Of a stretch of 64,000 bases of DNA, positions 57,364-64,000 are shown piece after piece. The translations under genes and the position numbers were made by a program. The stretch's first letter is position 1. Each line of letters opens with the position of its first letter. The stretch is from Avena insularis (taxonomy: Eukaryota; Streptophyta; Magnoliopsida; Poales; Poaceae): positions 65,148,253-65,212,252 of the forward strand of contig CM042688.1 in assembly GCA_023614405.1 (NCBI GenBank). Direction: 5' to 3'. Below the pieces are notes generated by a model. It was not told the DNA's origin. It saw nothing but the letters and a program-made list of their open reading frames with translations, and made no database searches.

Positions 57364-58882
57364 GAACTCGCGCTCATCGAATTCCTCCGTGAGCACTGGG
57401 AATTTTTTGCCTGGTGTCCTGCGGACATGCCAGGAGTTCCTAGGGAATTCGCCGAGCACGCACTCAACGTCAACCCCGACGCAAGGCCAGTCAAGCAAAC
57501 AATCAGCATCGTTCGAACCACGAGCGCAGGCAGTCGGAATGGAGATCAACCGACTCCTCGAGGCCAAATTCATACGCGAGATCAAGGAAAGCACTTGGCT
57601 CGCCAATACGGTGCTGGTGCCAAAAAAGGACACGGATATCCTACGGATGTGCGTGGACTTCACTTCTTTAAACAAGCACTGCCCAAAACATCACTTCCCG
57701 CTACCACGGATCGATCAAATCATCGACTCCACCGCTGGGTGCGAGCGCCTCTGCTTCCTCGATGCCTACTCAGGCTATAACCAAATTTGAATGAAGGAGG
57801 AAGACCAAGGGAAGACCGCGTTTAGAACGCCGGTTGTGTTACATAACACAATGCCCTTCGGGCTAAAAAACGCGGGAGCCACCTACCAGCAGTGCATGCA
57901 GGCTTGCCTCAAGGAGCAACTGGGTAGCAACATCCAAGTCTATGTTGACGACATAGTAATCAAAACCAAGGAGGAAGCCTCTCTAATCGATGATTTGCGC
58001 GAAACCTTCGCCAATCTCGATCGTTACCGGATTAAGCTCAATCCAAACAAATGCGCCTTCGGCGTACCATCGGGGCAGCTGCTCGGGTATCTCATCTTCG
58101 CGAGAGGGATTGAGGCAAACCCGAAAAAGATAAAGGCCATACTGGCCATGGAGAAGCCAAAGAACATAAGAGGCGTCCAGCAACTAGCCGGAAGAATCGT
58201 GGCCCTTAGTCGATTTATCAGTCGAATGGGAGAAAAGGCACTGCCCTTCTATCAGCTCCTCCGCAAAGCTGACAAATTCGAGTGGACCAATGAAACGCAA
58301 GAAGCATTCGAAGATCTCAAGCGCCTGCTATCCACCTCGCCAGTACTGGTGACTCCACGAGAAAGGGAACCACTACTGCTGTACATCTCCGCTACCAACC
58401 AAGTGGTTAGTACAGTGCTCGTCGTCGAGCGGGCCGAGGAAAACAAGGTCCATGGCGTACAACGCCCGGTATACTACCTCAGCGAGGTCCTCACGCCAAC
58501 AAAACAGCGGTACCCGCACTACCAGAAGCTGGCGTACGGCGTCTTCATGACCGCCCGACAACTGCGCCATTACTTCCAGGAACACCCAATCGTGGTAGTC
58601 AGCGACGCCCCATTGGGACATATCCTCAACAACCCCGACGCCACGGGGCGAGTCGCGCTTTGGGGAATCGAACTGTCTCCACGAGACATCACGTACGAAA
58701 AGCGCGACGCAATCAAGTCGCAAGTTCTCCCTGACTTTCTCGTGCATTGGACGGAAAACCAACTCCCGGACAAGCCAGATATGTCCTACCTCTAGACAAT
58801 GCACTTCGATGGGTCCAAGCGGAAAGATGGAGCAGGAGAGGGTGTCATACTAACATCACCTCAAGGGGACAAGCTGAAATAC
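57364..58882 (+). pseudogene. G3 reverse transcriptase and RNase H, truncated
   Basis: After a frameshift near 57530 come IREIKESTWLANTVLVPKKD, LPRIDQIIDSTAGCERLCFL and DAYSGYNQI, then a TGA at 57788-57790 (G2 has CGA, Arg). The 334-codon frame 57791-58795 has TMPFGLKNAGATYQ, the intact YVDD box at 57941-57952, VLVTPREREPLLLYISATNQ and YFQEHPIVVVSDAPLGHILN. A TAG at 58793-58795 is consistent with TGG. The second RNase H starts MHFDGSKRKDGAG and is cut at 58882. No integrase lies in the window. Confidence 0.88.
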
Positions 58883-60567
58883 TGTTGGGTCCGTAGCATA
58901 GAAAACAAAAGAAATTCCTACGGTGTGAACTACACGCAAGATCTATCTACTAGGTACAAAGCAACGGGTGGACATACATCCAACGAGAACTTACCCTCGT
59001 AGACAACGAGCTTTGTTAACGAGTAGGAACTCGTGGTTGATGTAGTCGTACACTTGCCGATCTCAAGATCGTGATGAAGTCCAGCAGGTCCGGTCCAGCA
59101 CGTCCATCAGATCCAGCTCCAGCACCACCAAGTCCAGCACCGCAAAGCAGCGGTGCATCCGTGATCGCACACACGTCCGGTACCCCGACAACCTCCATCC
59201 CTCGCTCCAGCAAAGAAGCAGAAGCAGCAACTCCTTTCCAGATAAAGCCACCGGGAACATGTATCTCGCTAATCCGAGACCATGGGGAAATAATACTAGA
59301 GGGGGAGAGAGATCCTTCACAAGGAGGTGTGTGTGAGAAGTGAGGAGGGGTGGTTTTTATAGGAGGAGGGGGTGCCCCTCCTTCATGGCCGGCGCATGGA
59401 GGGGGTGACCTTTCACCTCCTCCATTCATGTGGTGGTAACCCCTCCACATTAAAATGCCCCTTCACATTCTCTTTTAAAGTCTCCACTTTAAATGCATTA
59501 AATTTCTCAAAATTTAATGCTCTCTTATTTAATAAAACTCTTTTATTATTTTTATTCAGAATTTTGTTAATTACTTTAATTAACAAACATTCACATAAAA
59601 CCCCTGCAACATTTCACTATTACATGCAGAACCAATTTCAGCATTTTCACCCGAAATAGTTTCGGTGTCTATTGAAATAATTCCAGCGCTTTCTTAAATC
59701 TTTATCTGAAACATATTTGCTCCAAATGGTGTCGGTATCCCTTAAGTGTGTCACCCTACGGTTCACGAATAATGCAGACATGATCGAGACCCTCCGATCA
59801 ATAATCAGCTGGACCGGAGATCCATCGACTCCTACACATTCAACGATGACTTCTGTGATCGTGAGAACCTTTAACGCTAGTAACTAAATCCCTTTGTCCC
59901 GCGATATATTACATGTCCGAGATTCGATCATCGGTATCTCCATACCTAGTTTGATCTCGCATCGCATGCACTCTTTTCTCGTTCGTGATATAACAATCTT
60001 GTGATCACATCACTTGCTTGCAAGCTATTTCAATGTGATATCACCGAGAGGGCCCAGAGTATATCTATCCGTCATCGGGATGGAAAAATCCCACTCTTGA
60101 TCCATGAGCCTCAACATAACACCTTCGTAGTAATCGAACCCACCTTTATAGTCACCTGCTACGATGTGACGCTTGATGTTATCAAGATACTCTTCCGGTG
60201 TTAGCAATTAACATGATCTCATGGTCTAAGGATAAAGATTACTTCGTATGATATTATAGCAATATAAACATAATGACTTTGATCGTAATGCTATACTTCA
60301 GATGAATGTTCATCACATCATTCCACCAATGGTGTGACCTTGTTATTAACAACATCCAATGTCCATGATCAGGAAACCTTGATCATCTTGTTAATCAACA
60401 AGCTAGTCTATAAGAGAGGCATAACTAGGAACCCTTTTTGTTTATTAAACACACATGTATTGATGTTTCCGATCAATACAATTCTAGCATGTAAAATAAA
60501 CATTTATCATAAACATGGGATAAGATAATAACCACTTTATTATTGCCTCTCGGGAATATTCCCTTCA
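58883..60567 (-). mobile_element. Copia LTR (3' LTR of a minus-strand element), 1685 bp
   Basis: On the plus strand it starts TGTTGGGTCCGTAGCATAG and ends GGAATATTCCCTTCA. Read on the minus strand it begins TGAAGGGAATATTCCCGAGA then GGCAATAATAAA, the Angela-like Copia LTR start. GTCTCCCACTTGCACTAGAG follows at 60568 and is, on the minus strand, the polypurine tract (GCAAGTGGGAGAC). The 5 bases before the insertion into G3 are AATAC. The partner LTR is beyond the window. Confidence 0.85.
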
Positions 60568-63500
60568 GTCTCCCACTTGCACTAGAGTCAATAATCTAGT
60601 TTGAAAAACTTTGCGTATTGAACACCTATGGCTTTCTGGTGTTGCATATACGCTATTTCTAGTGATTAACATAATCTCTGGATTTGACAGTTTCAGGTCC
60701 GTGTGTATTTGCATGTCTCTACGTCTCTACGCATCACTCATTCTCAAATGAGATGGCATTGTATAGATTTGGTCCTTTGGTGAGACCTTTAGTTCGTTCG
60801 GCTCAAAATATGTTGATATTATTGTCACACAATATATCTTCATAGTATTAGCCCACTTTGAACCACACCTAGTTTGATAACAAACTACTTAACACAAATG
60901 CCCTCCTTTGCTGCTACTATAGAATTCATATACTTAGCATTTTGTTGTAGTATCCGTCACAATGTCTCAACTTTGGAACTCATCCAAATCCATCATGGAA
61001 CATCCTTTCCATTACATTGTGCCACCCATAGTCTAAATTGAGATAAATTTAATTTGTATCTTGTGACAAAACTAGTATCAATGTAATACTTTACAATGAA
61101 CTACCTTTAACTATTTGTCACTTATACATTATATATTCTTAGTTCTTCCAAAGCTCATAAGAATATCTTTACTATTGTCCAATGATCATCTTATGAATCA
61201 TTCTGGTATATGCCCATAACATTTAGAGCATAGGACATTCTGGATATATACATATCATGGTATAATCGATCAAAATCTTCATGTGATTTTACTCACCAAG
61301 TGTTGAAACACTTGAATTTTGATACAATCCTTTCCATGCAGCAAGAACCTTTCTTGTTGTTTCCATATTGAACCCTTTCAATATCTCATATATGTATGTC
61401 TGGCACAACCATATTAGCGCCTTAATCTATCCATATAGATATTGATGCCTAATATTCCGGGTTTGCCCAAGTCTTTCATCGAAATCTTATTTTAATGAAA
61501 TTCTTAACTTGTGTCAATACAAGATACATCATTTCCAATCAACAATATGTCCTCTAAATAATGTATTAGAAATATGTCTCAGCGCTCCCACTTAATTTCT
61601 TGCAAATGCAAGCATCTTCATCATCTCCGATGAATTTAAACTCTTTTAACAGTTTCATCATGGTGAAGATTCCAACTCCGCTATGCTTACTTCAACTATT
61701 GAAGTTTACATGCCCTTTTAGCACCCTTTGAATTAACAAAACCCTTCGGACCATGTCATGTACATGTCCTAGGTTACCGTTCTATTAGAAGAACCTTGTT
61801 TTGTTTATTCAACTACCATATACCAAATTATATGTAGTGGTTGCTACATTAATCCGTCAAGACTATATATCGCTATGAAAGATCAAATCTTGTCATAGTC
61901 AACTCCTTGAACATTGTCGTAAACTTCTTTCCGACATGTCGACTATTTCATAGATGTTAAACATCCATATCTTATTTCTTTATAGATCCAAACACGACCG
62001 ATAGGCTTCATGCCTTTCCGGAGGGTCTTCCAAGTTTAGAAACTTGTTTTTTTCTCGTGTATGGATACTATCACGGATTCTATGACTTCTAGTCATTTTA
62101 TGGAGTCAGGGCCCATCATCGCTTCTTTGCATGTAGTCGGTTCATCATTGTCAAAACAATAACGACTTGCTTATCAAATCTTACTATTTGATTCTTACTG
62201 ACCCACACGGTTCTATAGGAACTCTAATCTCCGAGATCACACCTTTTGTAATCACGAGCCATGAGCATTGTGGCCGCCACCGACACTTTCTTTCCGCGCT
62301 ACTTAGCGCATATAGCTAAGGTTCAACAACCTTATCAAAGTTCTATTGTCCTCCCACTTAACTTTTCACGAAAAATTCCTTCTCAAGAAACTTGACGTTC
62401 CAAGTAACAAACTCTTTTGTCCTCGGTGTTATGGAGAAATTCTTTGGGATAACCTACAAAGACGTGCTTATCCGACTTTGGTTGTAAACATTTTACTTAT
62501 GCATAGCATACCAAAATTTAAGAAAAGACAATTCGGTATTATACCAAACCATAACTCATATGGTGTCATTTCAATGGATCACGATGGTGCTCTTTTCAGT
62601 GTAAAAGCGGTAGTCTCTAAAGCTTCAATCCTTAAAACATAATGGCAGTTTTATAAATGACACCCTTGATCTTACCATGTCAAACATGGTTTGATTTTAT
62701 CTCTCGAATATGCCATACTCCTATGGTTTATCGGGAAACACAAATCATGGAACAATTCCTCAATTCTTAGGTGTTTTTGCTAAACATGTAACTCAAATAT
62801 CTTCCTTTATGATCGAATCATAAACTCTTTATTTTCTTGTTACAATGATTTTCCACTTCATCTTGAAAGTCTTTGAACAATTTTCAAATGTTTCATACTT
62901 CTTCCTTGTTAAGTAAATATACAGATATATTCACTCAAATTTTTGGAGAAAGCATATGAAGCAAAAAGATCCATCGCATATGGCTACACATAATGGACTA
63001 TGCACATCAGCATGCACAATGTCCAATAAGCTAGTCATCCGTTCCTCTCTGGCCTATGGACAGAGTTTCAATTATCTCGAGGAAAGTCTCACATGCGTCA
63101 ATTGATCAAAATCAAAGACTCCAAAAATCCATCAACATGGAGTTTCTTCATGTTTTCTTTCAAATATAATTTAAACAGCAATGTCACTTCATAAGTGATC
63201 TTTCAATCATTTGTCTTGCGACATTTTAGCAATAGTGTTTATGGATGTGATTTCTCCAACTAGACTTGTAAAAGTTCATCCATCCTTTATGGAATACGGT
63301 AATTATTTGAACAACCATTGTTCTCATGATACCGGAACAAAATAACAATTATTTAAACAAATCTTGAAGGCTTGGTTTGATGACAACGAAAAACACAATA
63401 ACACTTTATTTGTTTTTGATGAACACCATCACTCATTCTCTTGCTGGTTTACTTAGGCCATTGTAGTTCATGAATTACGTTGTCCTGTATGACACTTCAT

Positions 63501-64000
63501 ACCAACCAATTCGGTATCCAATACCGGTACCAATACCTAAGAACCACATTTTTTTAACAAGCAAGGAAAACAACCATAACATGTATATCTTCTATATACC
63601 CAAGTTGGACATCTCCAACCTTATATTTTCTGCCAAATATTTTATAGATTCTCTTTCAGCAATTCCTTTTTCTTTTAAAAGAATCTATCAACATCAATAG
63701 TGGTGTCATTCACATGACACATAGTACAAAGCGTATATAGTCAAATACTAATACCTTTGGACTTGCACTTTGAAGTGGATCACCATCATCAAATGTTTGG
63801 CATTCTTTCAAAAATCCATTCTTTAGTAATCTATTAGTGTAGTAAACATTTTACTTACATCTTCTATTCATCCTTATCATGACAACTTTCATGATCAAGC
63901 TACTATAGCTTATAAGGAAGAATCACGAGTATAATATCAGTTCCCAAAACCTTTTTGGTAGATTCGGATGCCTAACATCTCCATCCTTCACAAATTCTCA
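60568..64000 (-). mobile_element. Interior of the minus-strand Copia element, decayed pol
   Basis: The minus strand carries pol in reverse order towards the right. Near 61620-61400 I recover the reverse transcriptase motif as LEDILLIGND, where Copia elements have a V-D-D-I-L-L-I-G-N-D type box, then SMKDLGKPGILGINIYMDRL. Around 62400 there is a KFLEKEF stretch typical of the integrase-RT linker region in Angela-like elements. The catalytic first Asp of the YVDD box is changed to Glu or shifted, and stops are frequent. No frame of the expected kind exceeds about 100 codons. The 5' part and other LTR lie outside the window. Confidence 0.8.

Larger units (their letters stand above)
53716..58882 (+). 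mobile_element. G3: Gypsy element, same family as G2, 3' part missing
   Basis: It has a 5' LTR (53716-54203), primer-binding site, gag-protease and reverse transcriptase/RNase H. The element is cut at 58882 in the second RNase H by a minus-strand Copia LTR. The rest should lie beyond the window. The 5 bases before it, ATCTC, are the expected target duplication. Over most of gag-pol it is the better preserved copy relative to G2. Confidence 0.93.

Noticed and set aside
62346..62642. 98-codon plus-strand frame
   Set aside because: It is antisense to the decayed minus-strand Copia pol and matches no family.

Overview
The window looks like a piece of a large grass genome, most likely Triticeae (wheat, Aegilops, barley or rye). 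Two ordinary intron-bearing plant genes sit in more than 50 kb of nested transposable elements of Triticeae type: Gypsy and Copia LTR retrotransposons, a LINE, a Stowaway/Mariner element and Harbinger-like elements with GC-rich cargo ORFs. I see no bacterial operons, rRNA, tRNA or CRISPR. The organism call is inference from TE style and codon use.

Region by region: 1-3350 holds the end of one LTR element and a minus-strand LTR element (interior, primer-binding site, 1.69 kb LTR). 3399-5350 holds an orphan Gypsy-type LTR, an acidic ORF on the minus strand and a perfect hairpin. 6373-11606 is a decayed LINE. 12067-14932 (+) is a complete four-exon gene for a GPI-anchored GH17 beta-1,3-glucanase with an X8 domain. 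15302-49210 is the intergenic space to the next gene. It is a tandemly duplicated non-coding unit opened up by a Stowaway (containing a non-LTR insertion), a Harbinger-like element and a second Harbinger. The second Harbinger holds a 27.3 kb Gypsy insertion (G1, 21026-48312), which holds another Gypsy (G2, 33744-46644). 49582-50273 (+) is a complete three-exon profilin gene. 51463-64000 is a second TE cluster: a short inverted-repeat element flanked by AT runs, a Copia LTR cut by a third Gypsy (G3, same family as G2), which is in turn cut by a minus-strand Copia that leaves the window.

Nesting in the intergenic block rests on target-site duplications: CTTGG for G1, CCCAT for G2, TTA for the Harbinger, TA for the Stowaway and a 15-bp repeat for the non-LTR insertion. 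Removing the DNA elements with their contents leaves only about 1.7 kb between the glucanase and profilin genes. The most unusual content is in the two Gypsy families. Both carry a second gene on the strand opposite gag-pol, between pol and the 3' LTR. In G1 this antisense gene has splice-like junctions, a coiled coil, an acidic tail and an intron filled by an 11-copy 59-bp tandem array. G2 landed inside its coding sequence. Nearly all in-frame stops I could compare in the retroelements are of the C-to-T type expected from decay of methylated DNA.
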